The notes: a model not told the origin generated them from the letters alone. A stretch of DNA of 61,148 bases from Azoarcus sp. (GCA_030656215.1 JAUSOD010000004.1:1-61148); one strand, 5' to 3'; counted from the stretch's first letter, positions 43,274 to 52,745 are shown. Program-made: numbers and translations.

Positions 43274-43928
43274 GTCGACACTCCGGACCGATGTAGTGCG
43301 CACTGCGCTGCAGCAGCTGACGGACATCGGCCGCCGCAGCCCCGGACATCAGGAGACGGCTTACGAGGCCACTCATTCGAGCCGCAGCGATACTGGCGCC
43401 CCCTCCGCAGTCGGGGCAGTTGGCGATGAGCATCGGATGAGTGCCAAAATCCGCCGTCTCGGTATCGAGCCACGCGTACTCCCCGGGGGCGCAACGCGCG
43501 TCGCCGGACACCGCGATGCACTCCTCATACCCCGCAGGAAACACGCGCAGGCCACGCGCGGGCGACGAGGCGACGAGCACTACGCCGCGACCGGCAGCCT
43601 CACGACAGGCTCGCTCCAGCCCTGCGTTCGGGCCCGCGATGCCGAAACTCATGTTGATGATCTGAACATGCTCCCGCACGAGCCAGTCGATCGCCTCCGA
43701 TACGCAATCGACCGCAGCCTCGCGACCGATGCCGAAAATCTGAGCAACGACGAGCCGCGCGCCGGTGCAATGTTCCAGCACACACTGCGCGATCTGGGAC
43801 CCATGCCCGAGCAGATCCGGATGCACGCGTCCTCGATTGCCTCGCGCGCCCACGAACCTGCGCTCGTTGTCGACGTGACGAGCCTGCTCGGCGCTGACGC
43901 CGCTGTCGATCAATCCGACTCGAACCAT
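43266..43928 (-). CDS. qhpE: QhpE, subtilisin-like leader peptidase
   Basis: 220 residues from the ATG at 43928 (GGGAG upstream). A compact subtilase: Asp in VGLIDSGV (D8), His in GHGSQIAQCV (H42), Ser in GGASIAAARMSG (S179). The usual oxyanion Asn motif (AAGN) reads VASSPARG, so that Asn seems absent or moved. There is no signal peptide or pro-domain. In the known pathway QhpE removes the N-terminal leader of crosslinked QhpC. It follows the exporter gene by 29 bp and is coupled to the CcmF-like gene. Confidence 0.85.
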   Translation of the reverse strand: MVRVGLIDSGVSAEQARHVDNERRFVGARGNRGRVHPDLLGHGSQIAQCVLEHCTGARLVVAQIFGIGREAAVDCVSEAIDWLVREHVQIINMSFGIAGPNAGLERACREAAGRGVVLVASSPARGLRVFPAGYEECIAVSGDARCAPGEYAWLDTETADFGTHPMLIANCPDCGGGASIAAARMSGLVSRLLMSGAAAADVRQLLQRSAHYIGPECRRA

Positions 43929-43957
43929 GGGATGCTCCCTTACGGCTACGCAAACCA

Positions 43958-45682
43958 TCAAAGATCGATGACCTGATCGAACATTGCAGGGTCAAGCGCG
44001 CGATGACTGATCAGGATGCGGGTCGTGTTCGGGTAGGCCTCGTCGATCGCGGCAAGGGTGCTCTGCTCCAGCGCACCGTCGAGCCCCGACGTGGCTTCGT
44101 CGATGATGAGCACCTGCGGCTCGATCAATAGCGCACGGGCAAGTCCGATGCGCTGCCGCTCTCCCCCGGACAGGCTCGCCCCCCTGGGGCCAAGCACCGT
44201 ATCGAGTCCGTCGGCAAGGCGCCGCGAGAAGTCGCTGACGCCGGCAATCGCCGCCGCGCGTACCACCGCCTCGCGTCCGGCTTCCGGGTTCCCGTAGGCG
44301 ATGTTGTCGAGAAGACTTCCGGCGAACAGGACCACATCCTGCGAGACGATGCCGATCCTGCGCCGCAGGTCGGTCCGTCGGACCTTGCGGATATCCACGC
44401 CATCGATCAGGAGCGCGCCGCAATCCGGCTCGAGATGACGATGGAGCAGATCGACGAAGGTTGATTTGCCCGCACCTGAAACCCCACGGAGCCACACCTT
44501 GCCCCCCGGACGGACATGCATGTCGAGCCCGTCGAGTACTTTGGTCGAGCGCCCGGGATAGGCGAAGTCGAGCCCGGCCACCACGATCTCGCCCCGCTCG
44601 ATGGTGGCCTCACCCTCACCCGCACGATCGCGGACGGCAGAGGGCATGTTGCGCAATTCGTCGACCCGGATCAAACCAACCTTGACGCGCTGCCACGACA
44701 GATAAAGCCCCATCAAGGCCTGAAGCGGGGCGCTGCCGCGCTGGACATAAGTGGCGAACGCCACCAAGGTGCCCAGGGTGAGCGCGTCGTCGCCATGCAT
44801 GAAGACTCCGCCGGCGACAAAGATCCCGATGATGGCCAGTGAAAGCACCAAGTTTGGAAACGCGCCACCGACGTAGGACACAATCTGCAGCGCGAGCAGC
44901 CGATCACGCGCCGTCCGGTGCAATTGCTGCAGGCGTGCGAGTTCCCTGTCCTCGGCGCCATAGGTCTGCACACATTTGACCGCGGAGGTTTTCTCGAGCA
45001 GGAAGGCCGACACGTCGACGCCGGCTTCGCGCGCGTCCCTGGACAGCGTTCTGATGCGTGGACTGACATGACGCAACACCAGGCCGTTGACCGCCATCAA
45101 TCCGGCGAGAAACAGCGCCAGCATGGGGCTGAGGAAACTGATCAGCACCACCGTTCCGATCAGCGTCAGTACGGAATTGATCGCAGACAGTACGGAATCG
45201 ACGGCAAAACGCTGAACCTCGCCAAGATCCGCTTCGAGCCGGGTCATCAGGTCACCCTGGCGCATGCGGGAGAAAAAATCGGGCGGCAGGGTCAGCACGT
45301 GCGCGAACAGGGATTCGCGCATTCGATGAAGAATGCGTGCAGACGCACCGACATGGATTCGTCTGCACGCGAGTCCCACGAGCAGCGCCGACAGGGCCAG
45401 TGCCACCATGGCTCCACCGACCTTGAGCACCATCGAAGAGCTGCCGGCCAGGATGCCATCGTCGATGAGCGCCTTCGTAAGCAGGGGTTGTGCAAGGCCG
45501 GCCAGTACCGCAACCAGCGAGAGCAGAAGAACGCCCGCCAAGGCTGCCCCCTCGGGGCGGACGAACTCGGCAGCCCAACGGTACATCCCGGAGAGTCGGG
45601 GCTCCACACCCGGAGGCCGCGGCTCGGCCAGCCCTGGAGACCGTTCCACAACCACCGCTCCGAGCACTGCTTCGGCGTTCAT
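43958..45682 (-). CDS. qhpF: QhpF, ABC exporter for crosslinked QhpC
   Basis: 574 residues, a half-type exporter: membrane domain with six helices (about 40-330), then the ATPase with Walker A GVSGAGKSTF, signature LSGGERQRIGLARAL, Walker B VLIIDEATSGLDG and switch His (LISHRAL). No peptidase C39 domain, so leader removal is left to QhpE. In the qhp pathway it carries the modified gamma peptide to the periplasm. It lies 12 bp after qhpB. Confidence 0.9.
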   Translation of the reverse strand: MNAEAVLGAVVVERSPGLAEPRPPGVEPRLSGMYRWAAEFVRPEGAALAGVLLLSLVAVLAGLAQPLLTKALIDDGILAGSSSMVLKVGGAMVALALSALLVGLACRRIHVGASARILHRMRESLFAHVLTLPPDFFSRMRQGDLMTRLEADLGEVQRFAVDSVLSAINSVLTLIGTVVLISFLSPMLALFLAGLMAVNGLVLRHVSPRIRTLSRDAREAGVDVSAFLLEKTSAVKCVQTYGAEDRELARLQQLHRTARDRLLALQIVSYVGGAFPNLVLSLAIIGIFVAGGVFMHGDDALTLGTLVAFATYVQRGSAPLQALMGLYLSWQRVKVGLIRVDELRNMPSAVRDRAGEGEATIERGEIVVAGLDFAYPGRSTKVLDGLDMHVRPGGKVWLRGVSGAGKSTFVDLLHRHLEPDCGALLIDGVDIRKVRRTDLRRRIGIVSQDVVLFAGSLLDNIAYGNPEAGREAVVRAAAIAGVSDFSRRLADGLDTVLGPRGASLSGGERQRIGLARALLIEPQVLIIDEATSGLDGALEQSTLAAIDEAYPNTTRILISHRALDPAMFDQVIDL

Positions 45683-45694
45683 CGACGGGCCTCC

Positions 45695-46804
45695 TCAGCG
45701 AGTAAACACGCGCAGCGAGGTCAGCACCTGATCGGCGCCGTTGGGGGTGCGGATGTTGCCGATCTTCTTCAGGCTTCGACTGTCATGGACAGCGATATCG
45801 CCTTGCGTTCCACCGATGTACAACTCCTCTCCGTCAGACGAGACATTAACGTTGTAGTAGGTGTGATCGAGATCGACCCGATCCATCTTCCCGCTCTCCA
45901 TGTCGGTCCGGGTGAGCTGGGTATAGACCGTGTACACCTCGTTGCGCCGTACCGGGTTCACGACCGACGAGAACAACACGACCGAGGCGTTTTCGAACTC
46001 CTTGTAGTTGACGACATCCTTTTCGAGGTCGAGCGTCCAGATGCCGGCCCGCAGCGACGCCGGGTCACCGGCCGGCTTGTCGGTACTGGCAACGTAGAAC
46101 GGTGTTGCGAACACCTTGCTCTGCTCCCACTGCGGCCAGATCGGCAGGGTGTCGGGTTCACCCCGATTGTCGCGCTGCCAGCTGCGCCACGGATGCATGC
46201 CCTTTACCTCGCCACTCTGCGGATCCAGCTTGAGCATTTCCCAGCCGTAGGCGTACAGGGTGTCACCCTTGGTCGAGTAGGCGAGCGTGGCCACACGGCG
46301 AGTGGTGGGCAACTTGCGCACTGGCTTTGCGTTCACACCCCCCGTCGTGCTGTAGACGGCAATGTAGGGATCCTGGACCTGGTACTCGCCGGGGAGCAGG
46401 CGCGTCGGGTTCACAAACACCGCCAGCTCCTTGCCGTCCGGACTGAGGTCCATCGCAAAGGGCGCCTTCCCGCGAATGTCACCTTCTGACAGCTCCGCAC
46501 GGAAAACTTCTTTCCCGCTATCCAGGTCGATGCCGGAAATGCTCTCCCAGCGGTTGTGGATTACATATGCCACCTTTCCGTCACGGGAAGGCACCAGCGT
46601 GATCGGGCTGTTGCCCATCGAGGTGTTCGGAATCGTGTGGGTCTTGATGACCTTGCGTTCCTTGGCATCCGCGACGAAGACCAGGTTGGGCCTGCTTGCC
46701 GTCACCAGGTAGTCCTTGGCGGCAATCGCACCCGTGGCATACAGCGCAAGGAAGATCGCCCCCAGCTTCAGGGCACTTGCGGACTTCGACTTTTTCATTG
46801 ACAT
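45695..46804 (-). CDS. qhpB: QhpB, amine dehydrogenase beta subunit
   Basis: 369 residues, signal peptide to about residue 29 (FLALYATGAIAA). The mature protein is a seven-bladed beta-propeller of the YVTN type: KDYLVTASRPNLVFVADA, PSRDGKVAYVIHNRWESISG, DLSPDGKELAVFVNPTR and VNVSSDGEELYIGGTQGDIA mark successive blades. In the crystal structures of QHNDH the beta subunit seats the gamma peptide with its quinone. The ATG at 46804 is preferred (AAGGAAT upstream); a second ATG is two codons in. Confidence 0.92.
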   Translation of the reverse strand: MSMKKSKSASALKLGAIFLALYATGAIAAKDYLVTASRPNLVFVADAKERKVIKTHTIPNTSMGNSPITLVPSRDGKVAYVIHNRWESISGIDLDSGKEVFRAELSEGDIRGKAPFAMDLSPDGKELAVFVNPTRLLPGEYQVQDPYIAVYSTTGGVNAKPVRKLPTTRRVATLAYSTKGDTLYAYGWEMLKLDPQSGEVKGMHPWRSWQRDNRGEPDTLPIWPQWEQSKVFATPFYVASTDKPAGDPASLRAGIWTLDLEKDVVNYKEFENASVVLFSSVVNPVRRNEVYTVYTQLTRTDMESGKMDRVDLDHTYYNVNVSSDGEELYIGGTQGDIAVHDSRSLKKIGNIRTPNGADQVLTSLRVFTR

Positions 46805-46851
46805 GTTTGCTTATTCCTTGAATTTGACCGCCGCCCCGGGCGATACCAGGA

Positions 46852-47172
46852 TCATTTCGGGAACACGGACTGCAGGGCTCGCCAATCACGCGCGGCATCA
46901 TCGTTGCCCTCATTCCAGCCGGGATAGCTGTGCAGCGTGTCCGGCACCTGTGCCGGCCACCAGCAGGGGTCGGAGCAACCGTAGAGGTCGGCCTCCATCG
47001 GCTGGCACAGTCCGGCGACACCGAGGAACGGGTCGAGCTCCCAACCGGGGTCGAAGGTCGTCGAACAGCCGGCAACATTGGCCGACATGGCGACCACCTT
47101 GTCCATACTCTCGGCACCTGGGGCCGCCTCGATCAAACGGGCTTTCTTGTTCAAAGGCTTCATGCGATTCAT
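46852..47172 (-). CDS. qhpC: QhpC, amine dehydrogenase gamma subunit, crosslinked CTQ peptide
   Basis: 106 residues: a leader of about 29 residues ([20 protein letters not shown]...) and a compact core from [17 protein letters not shown] to the end (QSVFPK). Compared with the Paracoccus gamma subunit, all crosslinking pairs are kept at a constant offset: C36-E45, C56-D62 and C70-D78 as thioether bridges, and C66-W72 as the cysteine tryptophylquinone. The core shows [20 protein letters not shown]. QhpD makes the bridges, QhpG oxidises the Trp, QhpF exports and QhpE trims. Its ATG overlaps the qhpD stop (ATGA). It has no signal peptide of its own. Confidence 0.95.
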   Translation of the reverse strand: MNRMKPLNKKARLIEAAPGAESMDKVVAMSANVAGCSTTFDPGWELDPFLGVAGLCQPMEADLYGCSDPCWWPAQVPDTLHSYPGWNEGNDDAARDWRALQSVFPK

Positions 47173-48611
47173 AGTTCGGAACTCCTGTTGGCAACATGAC
47201 GTTGGAGAAATGCGGGATTCTTCTCCATGAGAAGCAGATAAGCTTCGATCCCGAAGTCGACCCAATCCCTGAGCAGTTCGCAGTAGTGGTACACCGGCGA
47301 GTGCGGGTCGCCGAAGTTTGCGTAGGACTCGTGGTAACAACCTCCGGAACACAGATTGCGGATACGGCAGCTCGAGCAGCCGCGCTGACTGCGGTCGAGT
47401 GCATCCTCAAGGAACCGGCCAAGCTCGGGCTTGGCAATACCCGTCGTAACATTCCCGAAAGTCGGCAAGGAGGAGCCGGTGAAGCGGTGGCACAGATTGA
47501 GATCGCCCTTGTGATCGACGGCGAGCAGCCCCATTCCTGCGCCGCAGGGCAGCGACTTTCGGCGCCCCTCGAGGAGATCGCTCAGGAGCTGATGCATGTT
47601 CGAGAAACCGATGTTCTCGTCCCTGATCGCGGCCGCCACATATTCGCGGCCGAGCGCCTTCATCGACTCGAACACGGCCTTGAGCTCGTCACCCACGAGA
47701 TTGAAGGTCGTGATCGGATTGCTCGTGACCGGCGCGAAGCCGACCTCGGCAAAACCGAGCTCATCCTTCAGATGCCGGTGAATGGCACCGACATCCGAAT
47801 AGCCCGCGGTCAGGGTTACCCGGGCCCCGACCGGCCGCGAGCGATAGCGCGACAGGAGCATTCGCGCCTTGCGCGCAACGACTTCATAGGTACCCTTTCC
47901 ACCAATGGTCTTGCGCCTCGCGTCATGGACAGCCTGGGGACCGTCCATGCTGATCGAGATACCGAATCGATGCTGATCGAAGTAGTCGGCGATTTCCTCG
48001 GTCAACAAGGTGGCGTTGGTCGTGAGCGAGAACTCCACCTTCTTCCCGAGCTGACGACAGCGCTCCTCGGTATACGCGGTCACTGCCTTGATCAGGCCCA
48101 TGTTCGACAGCGGTTCGCCGCCAAAGAAGACCACGTTCACCGTGGGTCGGGATGCCCCTTCCCGAAGCAACAGTTCGATACTGTTCCTGGCCGTCTCGAA
48201 ACTCAGCTTCATCCCCTTGGAAGGGGTGGCCAGATCCTCTTTGTAACAGTAGGTGCAACTCAGATTGCATCCGGTATTCACGTTCAACACCAGGGTACTC
48301 AGAGGGAACTCTGTCACCTTGACGCCGGGTCCGTGATCCGGAACCGCCGGTGTGTTTCGCAGTATCCCCAGAGACTTGAGGTCCTCCACGGCCTCCGCCA
48401 GGGATGCCGGCGAGCCGGCCCGATCGAATTCGGTATGAATCTCCTCGAAACTGATGGTCGAGCGGGTCCGCGCGAAGTCCAGCAGCTCGGCGGAGACCCC
48501 GTCAAGATCGAATATCCCGCTGCTCGGGACGTGCAACAGCACACGTCGCCCGCGCACCTCGAGATCGTGGAACGCGTGCGTATCCACGTACAGCAGACTG
48601 GGTTCAGACAT
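47169..48611 (-). CDS. qhpD: QhpD, radical SAM peptide-crosslinking enzyme
   Basis: 480 residues, starting [21 protein letters not shown]-terminal peptide-recognition-like region (about 1-95), radical SAM core with CNLSCTYC (C115, C119, C122) binding the cluster used to cleave [12 protein letters not shown] (the GGE motif), then a SPASM-type C-terminal domain with [28 protein letters not shown] and a final YCELL. It forms the Cys-to-Asp/Glu thioether bridges inside QhpC. The start at 48611 is preferred over 16 codons upstream. Overlaps qhpC by 4 bases. Confidence 0.93.
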   Translation of the reverse strand: MSEPSLLYVDTHAFHDLEVRGRRVLLHVPSSGIFDLDGVSAELLDFARTRSTISFEEIHTEFDRAGSPASLAEAVEDLKSLGILRNTPAVPDHGPGVKVTEFPLSTLVLNVNTGCNLSCTYCYKEDLATPSKGMKLSFETARNSIELLLREGASRPTVNVVFFGGEPLSNMGLIKAVTAYTEERCRQLGKKVEFSLTTNATLLTEEIADYFDQHRFGISISMDGPQAVHDARRKTIGGKGTYEVVARKARMLLSRYRSRPVGARVTLTAGYSDVGAIHRHLKDELGFAEVGFAPVTSNPITTFNLVGDELKAVFESMKALGREYVAAAIRDENIGFSNMHQLLSDLLEGRRKSLPCGAGMGLLAVDHKGDLNLCHRFTGSSLPTFGNVTTGIAKPELGRFLEDALDRSQRGCSSCRIRNLCSGGCYHESYANFGDPHSPVYHYCELLRDWVDFGIEAYLLLMEKNPAFLQRHVANRSSEL

Positions 48612-48639
48612 GATGATTGACCTCAGGTTGGGGCTGGCT

Positions 48640-50253
48640 TCAGCGGATCGGGGGATCATTCCAGCGCTGCACGGTGACGATCAGCGGAGCCTGGGCCGAC
48701 ACGGTCCGGTCTCCGTCCTGCACCGCCGCAGTTACCAGCAACTCGCCAGCGTTATTGGCCGAGAAAACTCGTTTTGGATTGGGCCCGGCTTCGTTCGGCA
48801 GAAAGAGACCATTCGGCTCGATGCGCCCGGCAAAATCGAGATCCCGCATCTTTTCGGCCGCCTCATTCAGGTTCGCGAGGCCCCACTTCGCGTCCACGAC
48901 CCCCAGTCGCAGATCGTCGTCCGTGCCTGGCTTGCCATCCGCACCTGCGGCATAGGCCACGGCTTCGAGTTGAGCGGGCACTTTCGGCAGCTTTCCGCCA
49001 CCGTCGCCCACCCGAGCCATGGGATGCGCGGGCACAATCTTCACCAGGTCGATCGAGCGATAGACCTTGAGGGCCCCGTCGCTGCTGACGCCATCGAGGC
49101 TGACCGTACGCACGCCAGTTTCCGCGTCGCGCGCCACCTCCACTTCGACCACGAGCTGCTCCAAGGTCCGCGAGACGACCTTCGAAACCACCACATCCGG
49201 CCCGAGACTCACTTCTCCTTTCAGTCCAACGCCATTGATCGTCAGGGTCTCCTTGGCCCCCGCCCGCGCCATCGCGGGCTGCACCGAAAGGATGACGGGT
49301 GTGCCGCCATCTGCGCGGACAGCCTTGAAGTCGCCGCCAATCGCGTCGTTGCCCTCCTCAAACCAGCGCCCCGCCAGCTCCCTGCCTCCCTCCTTCAGGC
49401 TGAAAACCTGCAGGATGTCCTTGTCACCCTGGCGGAGCTTCGCGCGCCACTCGTGTCCGGCGTACAGGATGCTGCTGCCCTTGGCGTTCTCCACCTTGCC
49501 GTTGGCGTACTTGATCCGCATGTCGACGCGGTAAGTGTCATCACCGCCAGGGCTGACCGTTGCAGTCCCTTCATATCCACCCCAGCCGGGCCGATGCCCG
49601 ACGAGCCGCCATTTGCCTTGGGGACTCGCATGTTTGGTCTCCTTCCAGCTTTTCCACGCCTCGGACTGAAGGCCATACACCTTCCCCAAACGTTGGGACA
49701 CGTCACCGGAGGCGATCTCGAACCAGTTCCGATCACGCCCGCCGGCCTGGATCTCAATCGCCGGATACTGTCCAACGTGGAAATGCACGAGCTTCCGCCA
49801 TTCGCCCTCGGTTCGCCGTTGAACGGCAATCCGGCCATAGGAATGGCAACGGGCACAGGTCTGGCCGATCTCCTCATCCTCGAAATGCTCGATCACACTC
49901 GGGCTTCGATCGAGGATGTAGCGATAGGAGGCCGTCTCCTGCGGCGCCAATCCGTGCTCGTCCGCAAGGTATTTGACGATGTCCCGGCGCTCCGTGCCGC
50001 TCAGAACGACGCCATGGGCATAGGTCATGCGGGCGACGGTCATGTCCCACCCTTCCGGCGTCCTGCGGCTGTCACTGATCCTGTCCCACTTGCCGGGCTC
50101 GGACGCCGCGTGGCAGGTTCCACACTTCGCGCTTACGAGTGCTTCGGCTTTCGCGCTGGCCGCCGCCGCACTTGACACGATGAACGGTGCGATCAGCGCC
50201 ATCGCCGGCACAAGCCAGCGCCCCTTGCCGTGACTCCTTGAATTGATTCCCAT
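48640..50253 (-). CDS. qhpA: QhpA, amine dehydrogenase alpha subunit (dihaem)
   Basis: 537 residues, signal peptide to about 32 (LIAPFIVSSAAAA). Two haem c sites: CGTCH (C44, C47, H48) and CARCH (C133, C136, H137), within a c-type cytochrome domain of about residues 35-190; then three beta-rich domains (IPT/immunoglobulin-like; for example VILSVQPAMARAGAKETLTI). This is the QHNDH alpha subunit that accepts electrons from the quinone in QhpC. The enzyme oxidises primary amines in the periplasm to aldehydes, passing electrons to azurin or cytochrome c. First gene of the operon, starting ATG at 50253 with AGAGG upstream. Confidence 0.95.
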   Translation of the reverse strand: MGINSRSHGKGRWLVPAMALIAPFIVSSAAAASAKAEALVSAKCGTCHAASEPGKWDRISDSRRTPEGWDMTVARMTYAHGVVLSGTERRDIVKYLADEHGLAPQETASYRYILDRSPSVIEHFEDEEIGQTCARCHSYGRIAVQRRTEGEWRKLVHFHVGQYPAIEIQAGGRDRNWFEIASGDVSQRLGKVYGLQSEAWKSWKETKHASPQGKWRLVGHRPGWGGYEGTATVSPGGDDTYRVDMRIKYANGKVENAKGSSILYAGHEWRAKLRQGDKDILQVFSLKEGGRELAGRWFEEGNDAIGGDFKAVRADGGTPVILSVQPAMARAGAKETLTINGVGLKGEVSLGPDVVVSKVVSRTLEQLVVEVEVARDAETGVRTVSLDGVSSDGALKVYRSIDLVKIVPAHPMARVGDGGGKLPKVPAQLEAVAYAAGADGKPGTDDDLRLGVVDAKWGLANLNEAAEKMRDLDFAGRIEPNGLFLPNEAGPNPKRVFSANNAGELLVTAAVQDGDRTVSAQAPLIVTVQRWNDPPIR

Positions 50254-50385
50254 CGAATGCCTCTTGTATGTGCTGGATGCGATGAAGGCCGGTGCGACCC
50301 AAGGTCATATCCGACTGAATGTCACGGCAGACACTGAATCGCACCTGCCGTTGGACGAATACTAGGAGTCGTGCCTCAGCGCGGT

Positions 50386-50432
50386 TATCAAGAAACGGCC
50401 AGGGGTTCCCGCCGCACTATCAAAAAACGGCC
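50386..50432. promoter_or_regulatory. Direct-repeat operator candidate between qhpA and qhpR
   Basis: TATCAAGAAACGGCC at 50386-50400 recurs as TATCAAAAAACGGCC at 50418-50432, 14 of 15 identical, with a start-to-start distance of 32 bp, about three helical turns. Tandem 15-17 bp sites on one face of the helix are typical of AraC-family regulators such as QhpR. They lie about 130-180 bp from the qhpA start and 170-215 bp from the qhpR start. Confidence 0.6.
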
Positions 50433-50530
50433 CTCCGTTCTCCGCTTCACACGAATCCCTTGTCCGTGCCAGGGCTAATGCCTAAAGTGATAGTGACCAT
50501 CAGGACGGCCAAAGCTTGGCCGTTCAAATC

Positions 50531-50560
50531 CGATGCCGCGGGACGGACGCCGCGGCATCG
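50531..50560. repeat. Inverted repeat in the qhpR leader
   Basis: Perfect 11-bp arms CGATGCCGCGG (50531-50541) and CCGCGGCATCG (50550-50560) with an 8-nt loop. It sits 40 bp before the qhpR start. It could be an mRNA leader hairpin or an operator. There is no T-run after it, so it is not an ordinary terminator. Confidence 0.55.
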
Positions 50561-50600
50561 GCATTTCCGGATAAGGTGGCTAATAAGGAGACAAGGAGTG

Positions 50601-51632
50601 ATGGAGACAATCGTGAATCTGCGTCAGGAGGTAATCGAGCCGGAAGGCATCGATCGATCCTCCTGCATCTTCACGAGCGACGCATGCCAGCATGCAGCGA
50701 GCCTGCCCGACTGGTCACAGGAGTACCTGCAACTTTCACCCGGACGCTTTTCAGGCGAGATCGTCGAAGCGTCGACCGGACCCATACAGGTGTTCCGGGA
50801 GACGCTCAACCAGTGTGTAGACGAGAAAGCCCACCCACGACCCGACACCTACACAATTGGCGTTCCGATCGAAGTCGAACCAGGGGGGCTCTGGCAAGGT
50901 CGGGCGCTGGTGCCGGACTCGCTGATGACGCTGAATCCGAACGAGGAGCTGCATTTCCGAACGCCTCGCCAATCAAGCATCCTTGTTGCAGTCGTCGGCC
51001 GTGCTGCGTTCGAGCGGCACGCGCTTGCAGCCGTTGGCGTCGATGTGCAACCACTGATCGCCCAGTCCCGTGCCGAACAGCTTCGACCCGATCTGGCGCA
51101 GCAGTACCGTGCGACGCTCAACAACGTACTTGCCTGTGCCACCACCACCCCGGAGGTCCTCGAATACTCGGCCTCAAGCAAGGCAATGACTGAAGCGGTG
51201 CTGAACGCGGCTCTGCTGGCACTTCGCGCGCGTCCGTCAACAAGTGAGCAGCTTCGCGGCGGTCACCACGTCCAACGCTCCATCGTCGAGCGCGCCCGTA
51301 ACCACGTTCTCGCCAACCCGGAGAGTCCTCCAACCGTGAGCGAGCTCAGCGCACACTTGAAAATGAGCCGGCGCGGCCTTCATCACGCATTCATCAACGT
51401 GCTCGGCATCAATGCGGCCACCTTCCTGCGTTATGTGCGTCTGCACGGCGTTCGGAAGGAACTCCTCAGGGCAGGCAACGACCAAAGCGTCAGCGTCGTC
51501 GCTTACAAATGGGGCTTCTGGCACATGGGCATGTTCTCGTCGTACTACAAGACACTATTTGGCGAAACCCCATCGGCCACCCTGCGCCACCCCCCGGGCA
51601 TCATCTCAACTCAGCAGGTCAGACTTCACTGA
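50601..51632 (+). CDS. qhpR: QhpR, AraC-family regulator
   Basis: 343 residues from the ATG at 50601 with AAGGAG upstream; the frame extends about 280 bp further but that DNA holds the operator repeats. N-terminal sensing domain of AraC_binding_2-like type (about 1-200), then two helix-turn-helix motifs at the C terminus (PPTVSELSAHLKMSRRGLHH, VSVVAYKWGFWHMGMFSSYY...GETPSATLR). It is divergent from qhpA, the position known for QhpR, which turns on the operon in response to amines. The direct repeats at 50386-50432 are the likely binding site. Confidence 0.9.
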   Translation: METIVNLRQEVIEPEGIDRSSCIFTSDACQHAASLPDWSQEYLQLSPGRFSGEIVEASTGPIQVFRETLNQCVDEKAHPRPDTYTIGVPIEVEPGGLWQGRALVPDSLMTLNPNEELHFRTPRQSSILVAVVGRAAFERHALAAVGVDVQPLIAQSRAEQLRPDLAQQYRATLNNVLACATTTPEVLEYSASSKAMTEAVLNAALLALRARPSTSEQLRGGHHVQRSIVERARNHVLANPESPPTVSELSAHLKMSRRGLHHAFINVLGINAATFLRYVRLHGVRKELLRAGNDQSVSVVAYKWGFWHMGMFSSYYKTLFGETPSATLRHPPGIISTQQVRLH

Positions 51633-51720
51633 GCGATCAGGACGTGCTGCTGTAGATGGATGACGGATCAAGCAGCACGCACCTCCCATGCCCTTCATGT
51701 CATCCCCTGAAGGACTTACG

Positions 51721-52287
51721 ATGAAGTTCCTGCTAGCCTGTCTAATATGGATGTTCGCACTGCCCGCCGCGATTGCGGATGATGCGCTGTGGTCTGCCTT
51801 GCGCAGCGGCGGCCACATTGCCCTGATGCGCCACGCGCTCGCCCCGGGCGTGGGCGATCCTCCCGGATTCCGGGTCGACGACTGCAGCACCCAGCGCAAT
51901 CTGTCAGCGCAGGGACGCGAGCAGGCGCGGGCAAGCGGCGAGCGCTTCCGTGCCCACGGCATTAGCCGTGCGGCAGTGCATTCGAGTCGCTGGTGTCGCT
52001 GCCTGGAGACGGCCACCCTGCTCGGGCTTGGCCCGGTGACGCCGTTCGCGGCGCTCGATTCGCTGTTTCCCGATCGCAGCCTGGAGGCGGCGCGCAGCGA
52101 GGAAGTGCGCGCATTGATACGTGCTCACGGCAGCTTGGACGTGCCGCTGGTGCTGGTCACCCACCAGGCGAACATCACCCCGCTGTCCGGCATCTTTCCG
52201 GCATCGGGCGAAATTATCGTGTTGCGCGTCGACGGCGACGAGATCACCGTAGCCGGCCGCATCCCACCGCCCGCAGCGGGGCGGTAG
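51721..52287 (+). CDS. Exported histidine phosphatase-family protein
   Basis: 188 residues with a signal peptide (residues 1-19, LLACLIWMFALPAAIA). Catalytic motif LMRHALAPG (R37, H38), NLSAQGREQARASGERFRAH, SRWCRCLETATLL and the second His VTHQANIT. These are features of the phosphoglycerate mutase-like branch. The signal peptide makes a periplasmic phosphatase likely. AAGGA precedes the ATG. It is downstream of qhpR and on the same strand, 88 bp away, but there is no sign it belongs to the qhp system. Confidence 0.87.
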   Translation: MKFLLACLIWMFALPAAIADDALWSALRSGGHIALMRHALAPGVGDPPGFRVDDCSTQRNLSAQGREQARASGERFRAHGISRAAVHSSRWCRCLETATLLGLGPVTPFAALDSLFPDRSLEAARSEEVRALIRAHGSLDVPLVLVTHQANITPLSGIFPASGEIIVLRVDGDEITVAGRIPPPAAGR

Positions 52288-52308
52288 TGTTGGTGTGCTC
52301 CCTCATTT

Positions 52309-52716
52309 TCAGAGCCGAATGTCGCTCGCCGACGGCGCAATCACGCGTGGCCGTCCGCCTTGGTCGAGGGCGACGAACACAAAGGTCGCATCGGTCACCT
52401 TGACCTGCTCCTCGCCGTCACGCGAACGCCGCCAGGCTTCGACCTGGAGCGACATCGAGCTGCGCCCGATGCGGGTGATCTCGGCATACAGGCTGACCTC
52501 GTCGCCGATATACACGGGTTGCAGGAAGGTGATGCGATCGACCGACACCGTGGCGCAGCGGCCACGCGCGCGGCGCGCAGCGACGTTGCCCGCGGCAAGG
52601 TCCATCTGCGCCATCAGCCAGCCGCCGAAGATGTCGCCGGCCGGGTTGGCGTCGCCGGGCATGGCGATGGTACGGATCGCGGGCTCGCCGATGGGGGTGG
52701 GAGCAGGTTCTTTCAT
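52309..52716 (-). CDS. YciA-like acyl-CoA thioesterase (hotdog fold)
   Basis: 135 residues. PGDANPAGDIFGGWLMAQMD is the hallmark YciA/BFIT-type active-site segment, with Asn and Asp in place; TVSVDRITFLQPVYIGDEVS and VTDATFVFVALD are later conserved strands. It hydrolyses fatty acyl-CoAs, probably for CoA recycling. It is convergent with the phosphatase and lies downstream of the citrate-lyase-like operon across a hairpin. Confidence 0.9.
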   Translation of the reverse strand: MKEPAPTPIGEPAIRTIAMPGDANPAGDIFGGWLMAQMDLAAGNVAARRARGRCATVSVDRITFLQPVYIGDEVSLYAEITRIGRSSMSLQVEAWRRSRDGEEQVKVTDATFVFVALDQGGRPRVIAPSASDIRL

Positions 52717-52745
52717 TGGAGACTCGGCAGGCTATGGATTGGATC

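Noticed and set aside
47196-50175. Two long plus-strand frames (474 and 573 codons) opposite qhpD and qhpA
   Set aside because: Antisense shadows of genes with clear catalytic motifs on the minus strand.
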